Origin: Isotricha intestinalis
Lineage: Eukaryota; Ciliophora; Litostomatea; Vestibuliferida; Isotrichidae
DNA: 11,388 nucleotides
Direction: 5' to 3'
Assembly: GCA_023807065.1 (NCBI GenBank)
Contig: JAJJLU010004590.1
Span: 1-11,388 of the forward strand
Shown here: positions 1-8,508 of the stretch, in pieces
How the letters are laid out: every line of letters starts with the position of its first letter
How positions within the stretch are numbered: position 1 is the first letter of the stretch
Notes under the pieces: model-generated
Databases searched by the model: none
Seen by the model: only the letters and a program-made list of their open reading frames with translations
What the model was told of the DNA's origin: nothing
Position numbers and translations under genes: made by a program

Positions 1-823
1 TAATATAATAATTTTTAATTTTGAAACTTAAATTCTTCTTTCATTTTTCATTTCATTCAAATTTTAAAATAAAAGATAATAAGAAAAATTATATAATATT
101 TTTTATTTTCAAAGGTAATAAAAAAAAAGAAAATTTTAAATTTAAATTATTAAAAATATATTTATTATATAAAAGCAAATGAGAAACTTTTATAAATTAA
201 AAATAAAAATATAATAATAAGAATATAAAATAAAATGTCAACTAAAAATTAAAGATAAAGAAAAAAGAAGACATAAAAAAAATATATATATAATATCTCT
301 CAACATATAAAAGACCTTTTATGAAGAATTTTTAGTTCAATCTCATATATGAAAATGAGAAGGAATATCATTCTCAGATAAAGAATTTAAAATCAAGATT
401 ATCAATGAAAATAATGTTATTAGATAGATAACAATAAAAATATATAAAATTTATTGTAAATTTATGAAAAGTAAAATTTAAAGGTCAATTAGAAGGTAAA
501 GAATAATGAAGAATTAAAATCTCCTTTTTTTGAAGATTTAAAGGTTCTAAAAGTAGGCAAATGGATTCATAAATAAGGATATATATTTCAAATGAGAAGG
601 TAATAAATCCATTAAAAGAAAGTCAAGTTTATGGATTTAGAATTATAAGTTAAGATGAAGGATATAAAGTTAAAGAAAGTGAAAATACTAAAGAGAACTA
701 TAAAAAATATTAAAAAATAAAAATTGTTGGAAATACTATTATTCATAATTATAAAGTTAGATTTTTTTTTTGTTTTTTTTATATATTCAATATGTTATTT
801 AAAATTTTTTTTTATGTATAATT
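1..823. other. AT-rich flank without an intact gene; possible decayed coding sequence on the plus strand
   Basis: No intact reading frame or RNA gene is seen here. From about 120 to 720 the plus strand is rich in A and G, the bias that coding strands of neighbouring genes show. From about 750 it turns T-rich towards the end of the minus-strand gene beginning at 1993. Reading from the ATG at 321 gives protein-like stretches cut by many stops. Two examples are codons 573-650 (26 open codons ending in TAA) and 654-710 (19 codons, Lys/Glu-rich, ending in TAA). The other plus frames are similarly broken. It could be a decayed gene, a transcribed leader or trailer, or chance. The part nearest 824 should include the 3' untranslated region of the 389-residue gene. 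I cannot name an ancestor. Confidence 0.35.
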
Positions 824-1993
824 TTAATTATTTATAATGTTCTTTGGTTTTTTTGATTTGGATTTTTTTAAAAAATTTGCTATATTTAAGCAATTTACCC
901 TATCTAATTTCTCATAAAACTGTAAATTTTTATTTACACAAGAAGGACAATAAGGATAATATGGTCCAGTAAAATTTATTTTTTTTAAAAATTTCTTTTT
1001 AATAGGATCAGTTATTTGAATTCTTTTATAAAAATCTTTATTTGTATTTAAAGCCCCATATTCAATATCATTTATTTTTTCATTTTTTGTATTATTTATA
1101 TCTGTTGATGACTTTGATTTAAAATTATTTATTTTAAATAAATTAGTATTAATATTAGGAGGAATGAGTTTATTAAAAATTCCTTGTCTATAAATTTGAC
1201 TTTTTTCTTTAATAGAAGACTCATTTACTTTTTTAAATGATTCTTTATTAGAATTTGATCTTCTTGTATGAATATAAGATAATGTTCTTGCAAATTCTTC
1301 ATTATTATTCTTCTTTTTAATATTTAAATCAGTAATTTCTTTCTTAAATGTTTCTAATATAGGAAATCTATTTTTATGTTCTTGTAATAATGATATTATA
1401 TTATTTGAAGATATTTTTTTTAATTTAAATACTGATTTATTACTTGAAAATTTAGGAATTGATTTATTATTAGTATCATCTTTTGATTCATCATTATGGG
1501 AAAAATTCATATTATTATTTTTTAAATGTATATTTGATTCTTTTGATATAGAAAAAAAAGTGTCTGATAATGTACTTAAAGTTGGTTTATTTTTTATTTT
1601 TTTTTTTTCTTCCTTATTAATATTTTCATTATAATCATAAGGAAAAATCATTTTAGTCTTTTCACTATTTGATCTTATATTTCCTCTTCCAATGTATTTT
1701 AAAAAATTTTCATCTTTTGAAACAATATTCATTATTTGTTTTTTATATTCTAATTTACTTTTCCAATTATTTGGAACTTCTTTATGAGTGTAAATCAATT
1801 CTTTTAATAATTTCTTTTTCATATTTTTCAATAATCGTCTAGATTGTATGATATTATTATCTTCTTTATAAATTGCATCATAAAATCCTTTTTTTAAGCT
1901 TTCAACATCAATTCCACTACCTTCAATATTTTTCATTTTTTTTTGATTAATATTATAAGCATATTTCCTAGCTAATTCCTTTTCTCTATCCAT
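824..1993 (-). CDS. Hypothetical protein, 389 aa, basic, Asn/Lys/Ser-rich, with a conserved-looking CPSC tail
   Basis: I do not recognise this family with certainty. The start is the first ATG after an in-frame TAA 12 bases upstream, and the stop is TAA. Residues 1-105 are charged and probably helical. They include GSGIDVESLKKGFYDAIY (25-42), then a basic helix up to IGRGN near 101-105. Residues 106-310 are low complexity, rich in Asn, Lys and Ser, and probably disordered. The tail (339-380) is more ordered. It reads FTGPYYPYCPSC (341-352), then NKNLQFYEKL and an IANFLKK helix. One CxxC pair (Cys349, Cys352) is visible, too few to bind zinc alone in a monomer. A GP-x-CPxC-NxNxxFYxxL tail recalls uncharacterised ciliate proteins I have seen, but that is memory and not checked. 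No signal peptide or membrane segment is visible. It is the last of four tandem minus-strand genes, 456 bases after the flippase stop. Confidence 0.8.
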   Translation of the reverse strand: MDREKELARKYAYNINQKKMKNIEGSGIDVESLKKGFYDAIYKEDNNIIQSRRLLKNMKKKLLKELIYTHKEVPNNWKSKLEYKKQIMNIVSKDENFLKYIGRGNIRSNSEKTKMIFPYDYNENINKEEKKKIKNKPTLSTLSDTFFSISKESNIHLKNNNMNFSHNDESKDDTNNKSIPKFSSNKSVFKLKKISSNNIISLLQEHKNRFPILETFKKEITDLNIKKKNNNEEFARTLSYIHTRRSNSNKESFKKVNESSIKEKSQIYRQGIFNKLIPPNINTNLFKINNFKSKSSTDINNTKNEKINDIEYGALNTNKDFYKRIQITDPIKKKFLKKINFTGPYYPYCPSCVNKNLQFYEKLDRVNCLNIANFLKKSKSKKPKNIINN

Positions 1994-2449
1994 TTTTATT
2001 AATTAATATTCTAAATAAATTCAAAAAAAGAAAAATAAAAAAATAAAACTATTTTTCACAAAAAATCGAAGAAAGGAAATCAAAACATGAATCAAGACTA
2101 GAAATATTATTAATAACAATAAATATTATTATTTATCAGTTTATATTTAAAGAATAATATATTCAATTTTTAACAAAGTGTTTAATATCGATTGATATGC
2201 TTATATAAAAAAAATAAAATAAATATTTTTCTTATTATGTTTTTAATTGATTTGAATTTATAATATTTATAATTTATAATAACAATTACTTTCCAAAAAT
2301 ATGATTGTTATCAATTGACAAAAATGGTTAATTAAAAAATAATTCATAATTATTTATATTTATTATACTAATAAATAAATAAATAAATGTTTCATAATAA
2401 TTATAAATAACTATACAAATCACTATATTATAACACATTTAAATATCAT
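1994..2449. other. Intergenic spacer between flippase 3' end and 389-aa gene start
   Basis: This spacer of 456 bases is extremely AT-rich and has no credible frame. It should hold the flippase 3' untranslated region and poly(A) site at its right end and the promoter of the 389-aa gene at its left end. I see a short ATAA tandem run at 2371-2388 and several AATAAA-like strings, which are uninformative at this base composition. No tRNA-like or structured RNA is apparent. Confidence 0.6.
2371..2388. repeat. Short tetranucleotide run, (ATAA)4.5
   Basis: A perfect tandem run of ATAA units lies in the spacer about 60 bases beyond the flippase stop. Such runs are common in DNA of this composition, and nothing suggests a function. 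It may be length-variable between strains. Confidence 0.7.
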
Positions 2450-5400
2450 TTATTTTTTTTTATTTTCATTTCTATGAATTTTATATTCATTTACAATTTT
2501 TCTCATTTGTTGATCAGCTATATTATCATGAGCATCATCAACATTATCTTGATTCTTATAAATCTTTTTAAATTTAACAACAGATGTTTTAGCTCTAATC
2601 ATTTGATCAATTTTTTTTTGATAAAATTTCTCAACATAATATTGTTCATATTTATTTTGTTTAATCATATCTACAATAAATCCTCCAAAGAAAAATTCCA
2701 TTCTTCTCAAAATAAAAAATGGAATAATAACAATAGAACAAGTTATAATAAGAGTTAACCAAAAAATAGGATTTCCTAAAAATTCAAATAAATCACCATT
2801 AATATCAACATCTAAATGAATAGAATTATAAATAATGAAAAAAGCAAAATCAATAATTAATTGAATCGAATAGAAAATAATAATAAAATAATCTATAAAA
2901 AGAGTATCACTAAAGACCATATAAAAATGAACAATAATAATAGTATAAAAAACAACAACAGAAGTATCCCAAAAGCAAAAAGTAGTTCCATCATTTCCTC
3001 TAATTCCAAATTTATATATAAAAGAAGGGAAAAAATAAATAGGAATAGAGAATATAATTCCTAAAGTAAAAATAGTGAAAAATTTAATTAAATTAAAAGG
3101 AATAGAATCTCTATATTCTTTGAAAATATTAGGAAATAAATATTGTAATATCATTTTTTCTTTTTCATTCTTATTAAGAAATTCAGGATCAAAATCTTCT
3201 TCAGAAATCGCTCTTGCAGCAACGGGAATAACAGTAACAAAAGAATTAAAACCCATATAATACCATTCATCAAAAATATTAGTTCCATTAAAACAAGAAT
3301 AAAAACATAACCAAAATTGAGGTAAAGTGAATAAAATATTTTTGAAAAAATATTGATAAATAAAATAACTATTTCTTTTTAAGCAGAATCTTCCAGTGAT
3401 AAAAATTAATTGTTTTAAATATTTAAATTGACTAATAGCATAATCAGAATTAAAAGCAGCTTGATAACCTTCTTTACCAAATAAACCAATTCCAACATGA
3501 GAAGCTTTTATCATATTAACATCATTACCTCCATCTCCAATTGCTAATGTAATATCATTAGTTTGATTTTTAATAAAATTAACTATTTCACATTTTTGCA
3601 TTGGAGATGTTCTACAACATATTAAACTTCTACTTTTTTTTATTATTTCCCAAAATAATTCTTTACATTCTTTATCTTCCATACTTTTTGTTATTGATTC
3701 ACCTTCTATTATTATTGAATATTTACATTTTATCTTTTTTTTCTTTTTCTCAAATGTTGGATATATATATTTCATTCGAAGAAATGAAATTGATGTTTTG
3801 TTTTCTTCTATTTCTATTAATTTTTCTTGACATAATTCAAAATATGATCTTAGCTTTTTTTCATTTGTTGGAATTGTTATTTTTTTTTCAGGGATTTTAT
3901 TTATTTCATTATTATTATTATTATTATTTATATTGAATTTACTTTCTTCTAAGGAAATTTCTTTTTGATTGTTTGGATCTTTTTTTAAAAATTTTAAATC
4001 GTAATTATTCTCTGATATAGAAACTTGCTTTACTTTTCCTTCTAATATTGATAATTTTTCAAATTTAGAATCTGAGTTATTTAAAAAGTTTTTATTTATC
4101 ATGAATTTAAATATTGATTGATCATTAAAATCTAATTTATTATCATTTTTTCCAATTTGAATTTTATTATTACAAGAAACTTCTCCATTAATAATTTGTT
4201 CATTATTATTATTTTCATTTTTATTATCCATAAATTGAATTCTATTACCATAAATAAAACTATGATTTTCATTTTGTTGATTAATATTATAATTATTATT
4301 ATCTAAAGGAGTATTTCTTTCATTAACTTGTTCTAATTCATAATTAGCTTTTTCAATATTACCTAAAATTTCAGTTAATCTATTAATAATTTTTTTAGTA
4401 TCTTTACTTTCTCTAATTTTAAATATTTCAGTTGATTCATCAAATAATTTACATGAATGACCAATTGATTCTGCAGTATCCATTTTATCTCCTGTTATCA
4501 TCCAAACATTAATTCCAGCTTCAATAAAACTTTGAATATCATCTTTAACATTATCTTGTAATTTATCTTCTAAAGCTGAAACTCCTAATAAGAAAGTTCC
4601 TTTTTCAATTTCTTCTATTAATTCATCTAAATCTTTATTTAAACTTTTGTCATTTATACTTTTATATTTTAAATCTAAATAATTATTTTCCCATGTTAAA
4701 TAAATATTTTCATCTATATTTCTGTATGAATAACATAAAGTTCTTAATCCTCTTTTTGCGAAAGAATCTGAATCTTGTTTTATTTTTTCTAATATATTAT
4801 TTTTACTAAATTCATTAATATTTTCAAATACTTTCCTATCACTTCCTTTTAAATATAATTTAATTTTTTTATCTGATAAATCTTTAACAATAATACTACT
4901 TCTTTGTCTTTCACTTGTAAAATCAAATTTTTGAAGAATTTTATAAGTCTTTTCATTATATTGTTCATTAGAATGATTTTTAATTTTAACTTTAATTATA
5001 TTTTGTTCTCTTGAAATAAAAGTAAATCCAATTTCATTAGCTGCAGTAACTAAAGTAACTTCATCAGGATTTGCTCCTTGAAAATCTATTAATCCTGTTT
5101 CTGAGTCTTTTTCAGTTAAAACATCATGATTTAAAATAATATTTAAAAAAAATTCTTCAATAGCTTCTAATAAATTATTAAAAGGACATCCTTCAGTATT
5201 TGGTAAGTTAATAGGAATATTCCTTTCTTTTAAAAAATTAATTAAATAATTTTTATTAAAAGTTTTTGATATTTTTGATTTTACATTATCATTTGTAATT
5301 TCATTAAATTCATTTATTAAATTATTATTATTTTCATTTAGCATTTCTTCATAATCATCAAATAATAATGTGAAAATTGAACAAGCTTTAAATTCCATTT

Positions 5401-6718
5401 CATTTTTAGTTAAAGTCCCAGTTTTATCAGTAAATATATATTTTGTCATTCCTATTTCTTCAAGTAATTGAACACTAAAACATTGAACTTTATCTCCTGG
5501 ATCTCTTTTATATTCAGGTGTTAAAAATTCCAGAACAATTGATTGTAATAATTTAACAACTGCATTGACAATTATAATTGATATAGGAATAAAGGTATTT
5601 AAAGTAATAAAATTCGCACAAAAAATTTTAATAATTTCTAATAATGTATTTTTAGAATGGCCAAAATAATATAAAATATAATCTGCTTTTAATTCTTCAG
5701 TTTTATAATTTGGTAAATTTCTTCTTCTCCAAATTGAACCAATTATTGTACAAATTATACATAAAATAAAACAAATTAATAAAATAAATAAAACAATGAA
5801 ATTTAATGTTCTATCAATATTTGAAATCTTTAACGAACTTTTATTTATATTTTTCATTAATTTAGTTTCTTTACCAGAATAAACAACAATACCATAAACA
5901 TATTCTGTATTTTTTAATCTTCCTCCTCTTAATAAACAATTTTTAATATCAAAATAATGTTTTTTACCTTTAAAAAAAATAGTTCCTTCAATTTCATATA
6001 TATTCATTGAAGGTTGATCAATTTCAATATAACAATTATCTTTTTCATAATCAAAAATTTCATTAATAACATTAGAACAAATATCATTATTAACTGTAAT
6101 TTTTTTATGAGAATAATTTATAGCTTCTCTTGGTTTTAAAGTAGTTTCACCATCTAAATTAGAAGTTTGAAGATAACAAAAGCCATTTTCATGTGAAGAT
6201 TTAATAACTAAAACATCACAAGGGATTAATTCATCTTTTTTAATTTTAATAATATTTCCAACTTCAATTTCATACCATTTTATTTCTGTAAAAATAGGAG
6301 ATTTATATATAACTGCAATTGAATTATTTGCTTTTTTATCATTTTTATATTTTCTATAATCTTCAATTGCTTCTTTAATTAAACTTATAATTAAAACTAC
6401 AATAAAAGGTGCTACTGCACTTATTGGACTAATTGTACTTATTTCTGGAATAACTGTTATTATTGCAGTTACTAAAAAAAATAAATTAAAAGCATTGTTA
6501 AATTGATAAAATAATGATAATGGTAAAAATGTTAATAAAGTGTATTTTGATGTTCTAATGTGATTGTTTGTATATTTTTGAGTTTGTAAGAAATTATTAT
6601 TATTAAATGTATTTATATATATTTTCCTTTGGTTTTGTTTTTGTTTTTTTTCTGAATTTATTCTTGATGTTAATATTTGGTTTTCATTTAGTTTTTTATT
6701 AGTTTCAGATTCAAACAT
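2450..6718 (-). CDS. P4-type ATPase (phospholipid flippase), 1422 aa
   Basis: This enzyme uses ATP to move phospholipids from the outer to the cytosolic leaflet, normally with a CDC50-type beta subunit, which is not encoded here. The N-terminal flippase signature IRTSKYTLLTFLP (54-66) leads into TM1 (about 66-90) and TM2 (98-117). The actuator loop DGET is at 189-192. TM3 is about 304-330. TM4 (361-395) carries PISI (378-381), the P4 form of the ion-pump PEGL. The phosphorylated Asp431 lies in DKTGTLT. The nucleotide-binding domain shows NPDE (550-553), KGSD (624-627) and RGLRT. P-domain motifs are TGDK (742-745), CCRTSPMQK (1034-1042) and GDGGND (1061-1066). Lys1126 in FFKNI is the conserved TM5 lysine. 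TM6-TM10 run from about 1153 to 1338, followed by a basic tail. All catalytic residues are present, so it should be active. Oddities are an Asn-rich insert at about 760-955 and Thr-Val at 88-89 in TM1. The start is the first ATG after the in-frame stop at 6788-6790. No intron is needed. Confidence 0.97.
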   Translation of the reverse strand: MFESETNKKLNENQILTSRINSEKKQKQNQRKIYINTFNNNNFLQTQKYTNNHIRTSKYTLLTFLPLSLFYQFNNAFNLFFLVTAIITVIPEISTISPISAVAPFIVVLIISLIKEAIEDYRKYKNDKKANNSIAVIYKSPIFTEIKWYEIEVGNIIKIKKDELIPCDVLVIKSSHENGFCYLQTSNLDGETTLKPREAINYSHKKITVNNDICSNVINEIFDYEKDNCYIEIDQPSMNIYEIEGTIFFKGKKHYFDIKNCLLRGGRLKNTEYVYGIVVYSGKETKLMKNINKSSLKISNIDRTLNFIVLFILLICFILCIICTIIGSIWRRRNLPNYKTEELKADYILYYFGHSKNTLLEIIKIFCANFITLNTFIPISIIIVNAVVKLLQSIVLEFLTPEYKRDPGDKVQCFSVQLLEEIGMTKYIFTDKTGTLTKNEMEFKACSIFTLLFDDYEEMLNENNNNLINEFNEITNDNVKSKISKTFNKNYLINFLKERNIPINLPNTEGCPFNNLLEAIEEFFLNIILNHDVLTEKDSETGLIDFQGANPDEVTLVTAANEIGFTFISREQNIIKVKIKNHSNEQYNEKTYKILQKFDFTSERQRSSIIVKDLSDKKIKLYLKGSDRKVFENINEFSKNNILEKIKQDSDSFAKRGLRTLCYSYRNIDENIYLTWENNYLDLKYKSINDKSLNKDLDELIEEIEKGTFLLGVSALEDKLQDNVKDDIQSFIEAGINVWMITGDKMDTAESIGHSCKLFDESTEIFKIRESKDTKKIINRLTEILGNIEKANYELEQVNERNTPLDNNNYNINQQNENHSFIYGNRIQFMDNKNENNNNEQIINGEVSCNNKIQIGKNDNKLDFNDQSIFKFMINKNFLNNSDSKFEKLSILEGKVKQVSISENNYDLKFLKKDPNNQKEISLEESKFNINNNNNNNEINKIPEKKITIPTNEKKLRSYFELCQEKLIEIEENKTSISFLRMKYIYPTFEKKKKKIKCKYSIIIEGESITKSMEDKECKELFWEIIKKSRSLICCRTSPMQKCEIVNFIKNQTNDITLAIGDGGNDVNMIKASHVGIGLFGKEGYQAAFNSDYAISQFKYLKQLIFITGRFCLKRNSYFIYQYFFKNILFTLPQFWLCFYSCFNGTNIFDEWYYMGFNSFVTVIPVAARAISEEDFDPEFLNKNEKEKMILQYLFPNIFKEYRDSIPFNLIKFFTIFTLGIIFSIPIYFFPSFIYKFGIRGNDGTTFCFWDTSVVVFYTIIIVHFYMVFSDTLFIDYFIIIFYSIQLIIDFAFFIIYNSIHLDVDINGDLFEFLGNPIFWLTLIITCSIVIIPFFILRRMEFFFGGFIVDMIKQNKYEQYYVEKFYQKKIDQMIRAKTSVVKFKKIYKNQDNVDDAHDNIADQQMRKIVNEYKIHRNENKKK
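3908..3928. repeat. In-frame (ATT)7 microsatellite encoding seven asparagines
   Basis: Seven perfect ATT units on the plus strand read as seven AAT codons (Asn931-937) in the disordered insert of the flippase. Being in frame, gain or loss of units would only change the length of the Asn run. Similar shorter Asn runs lie nearby in the same insert. Confidence 0.9.
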
Positions 6719-7002
6719 ATTTTTTATAATGAAATAAATTATAATCTCTTTTATAAAAAAATAAGTAATATGTTTAAGATAAATAATTTATTTGTTTTAA
6801 ATTAAGTTTCAAAATATAAAAAATTTTATTTCAAAAAATAATAAAAATATTTGTTGCTCAAATATTATTAAAAAAAGTAATAAATAAATTAAATAAAAAG
6901 AATTAATTAATTAAATTGAATAATTTTAATCTTTTTTTAATTAATTAATACAATTAATAAAAATAAAAGAAATAAGATTAATTTAAAATAATTTAGAGAA
7001 AG
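6719..7002. other. Intergenic spacer upstream of the flippase
   Basis: The spacer of 284 bases lies between the 209-aa gene stop and the flippase start, and should contain the flippase promoter and the 3' end of the preceding transcript. The leader next to the flippase ATG is open in frame to a TAA at 6788-6790 but has no earlier ATG. TTAATTAATTAA blocks at 6901-6914 and 6937-6949 are mutually complementary and could pair, though this is expected by chance here. Confidence 0.55.
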
Positions 7003-7632
7003 TTAATTGTAAGAAGCATTTGACATACTCTTAGTTGAATATTTATCTTTTTTACTACTATATTCTTCTAATATTCTATATTGATTTCTTAGCATATTTT
7101 TTGTTTGTTTAAAGGGTTTTAATTCATTTCTATTAAAATGTTTATTTAATGAATTTATTGATTTATTTTTTGTTTTAATAATATTTATACTAGAACTAGA
7201 TCTTAATAAATATTTATTCATATTTGGATTTGAATTTTCTTTTATTGATGTATTTGTAGTTAAATTATTTTCAGATAATTTTTTTTTAACACTTTTTTGG
7301 AATTTATCAATTATATTATTATTATTTTTATCATTTAAATTTGTGATAAAATCTCTAGTTGATAGTTTATGAGGTAAATTTACTCCTATATTTAAAATTG
7401 GATCATATGTATTATTAATTGTTCTTTCTTCTCCTATAATGTATCTTATTAAAATATTCATATAATTCCCTAATTCCAAAATTAAACTATTTTGATCTTC
7501 TATTAAAGTGAAAAGATCTGTAAATGTATAATCCATTGGTTTTTTTTTAAAACCAGTAAATTGTAAAGAAGTTAAATTAATTTTATTTCTTATTATATCA
7601 TAATTACTAATAATTTCTTGGATTTTTCTCAT
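7003..7632 (-). CDS. Hypothetical protein, 209 aa, helical N-terminus and basic Ser/Asn-rich tail
   Basis: I do not recognise this protein. The start is the first ATG, with an in-frame TAA 9 bases upstream, and the stop is TAA. Residues 1-70 look folded. They begin MRKIQEIISNYDIIRNKINL and contain a hydrophobic helix-forming stretch, FTDLFTLIEDQNSLILELGNY (37-57), that could form a coiled coil or helical bundle. It is charged enough that a membrane segment is unlikely. Residues 70-95 (DPILNIGVNLPHKLSTRDF) may form a short linear segment. From about 100 onward the sequence is Asn/Lys/Ser-rich with little hydrophobic content and is probably disordered. No catalytic motif, signal peptide or zinc ligand is visible. 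It lies 284 bases before the flippase on the same strand, but nothing ties their functions together. That the N-terminal part keeps a normal hydrophobic pattern argues for a real gene. Confidence 0.72.
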   Translation of the reverse strand: MRKIQEIISNYDIIRNKINLTSLQFTGFKKKPMDYTFTDLFTLIEDQNSLILELGNYMNILIRYIIGEERTINNTYDPILNIGVNLPHKLSTRDFITNLNDKNNNNIIDKFQKSVKKKLSENNLTTNTSIKENSNPNMNKYLLRSSSSINIIKTKNKSINSLNKHFNRNELKPFKQTKNMLRNQYRILEEYSSKKDKYSTKSMSNASYN

Positions 7633-8508
7633 ATTTAATTAATTAATTATATTATTATTTTTTATAAATTAAATTTAATTCAATGAAATATAAATGAAAT
7701 AATATCAAAAGAAAAATCAATTATGTAGAACATTAATTAAATTAGTCTTCATTGAGTAGAAAAGATAGAAAATAAAACAAATAATTCAGAATTATTATAT
7801 AAATTATTTAAAAAGTGAAAAATCATTTACTTTATCTTTTTGATTGTTTATAATTCACATTTTAAAAACCTTTAAAATAATAAAGAAAAAAAAACAAATA
7901 CAATTAATTCTTTATTATTTTTTCATCTTTTTAACAAACAATATTAAAGATATGTAGTTAAATAAATTTTACAAATGATATTACAAGAATTACCAATAAT
8001 AAGTCATTTAAATTTAATATTATAAAGTAATATCTTTAACTAAGTATATCAATATTTGTTTTTAATAAATCACATCTTTGAATTCCTACAAGTTATGGTG
8101 CACTACAAAAAATATTATTAAATTTCAATCTTTGTTTTCATTCATTCTGTTGAATACCTTATTTTTTTAATGATTTATAATTACAATCTTCTTATTCTAA
8201 CACTAATCATTTTATTGTAGTTATACATCACTTCATATTATATAAAGATTTAATTTTATTTATTTACATATCTGGTTTGAATATTAAGTTTTTAGGAGAA
8301 GAAGAATAAAAAGTATTTATTCTTCAATTTTCACTTGTTTAATTCTGCTTTTTTTAATTTTTATTTTGTTTTTGCTTATTCTTTTTTTTATATTTTTTGT
8401 TATTATTATTATTTTATTATATTTATAAAAAGATATTTATAAAATTTATAGATAATAAAAAATTTACAATTAATATTCCTTATATATTATATTATTAAAT
8501 TCTAACAT
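7633..8508. other. Intergenic region between 162-aa and 209-aa genes
   Basis: These 876 bases hold no convincing frame or RNA gene. The right part should be the 3' untranslated region of the 162-aa gene and the left part the promoter of the 209-aa gene. The plus strand is pyrimidine-rich between about 8080 and 8420. A perfect 10-bp inverted repeat with a 5-base loop lies at 8301-8325. The spacer is longer than the other gaps in the tandem array, leaving room for an unrecognised short exon or noncoding RNA, which I cannot show. Confidence 0.5.
8301..8325. repeat. Perfect inverted repeat, 10-bp arms and 5-base loop
   Basis: GAAGAATAAA at 8301-8310 is exactly complementary to 8316-8325, with AAGTA as loop. 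It lies about 185 bases beyond the stop of the 162-aa gene on the transcript's 3' side, so it could be a hairpin in a trailer. A rough estimate from base composition gives a few such repeats by chance in a window like this, so function is doubtful. Confidence 0.5.

Noticed and set aside
1..823. TAA/TAG read as glutamine to rescue a gene at the left edge
   Set aside because: TGA stops remain in the same frame, and every intact gene in the window uses the standard code with CAA for Gln.
2474..3936. Plus-strand frames of 61-111 codons opposite the flippase
   Set aside because: They lie antisense to a gene with full family motifs and are made of complements of its AT-rich codons, giving Ile/Phe/Leu or Asn/Lys strings with no family resemblance.
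6901..6949. TTAATTAATTAA blocks that could pair as a hairpin or operator
   Set aside because: The string is self-complementary and occurs at several places in the spacers, as expected in DNA of over 80% AT.
7633..8508. Hidden tRNA or structured RNA in the spacer
   Set aside because: No GC-containing cloverleaf, A-box or B-box pattern was seen on either strand by eye.
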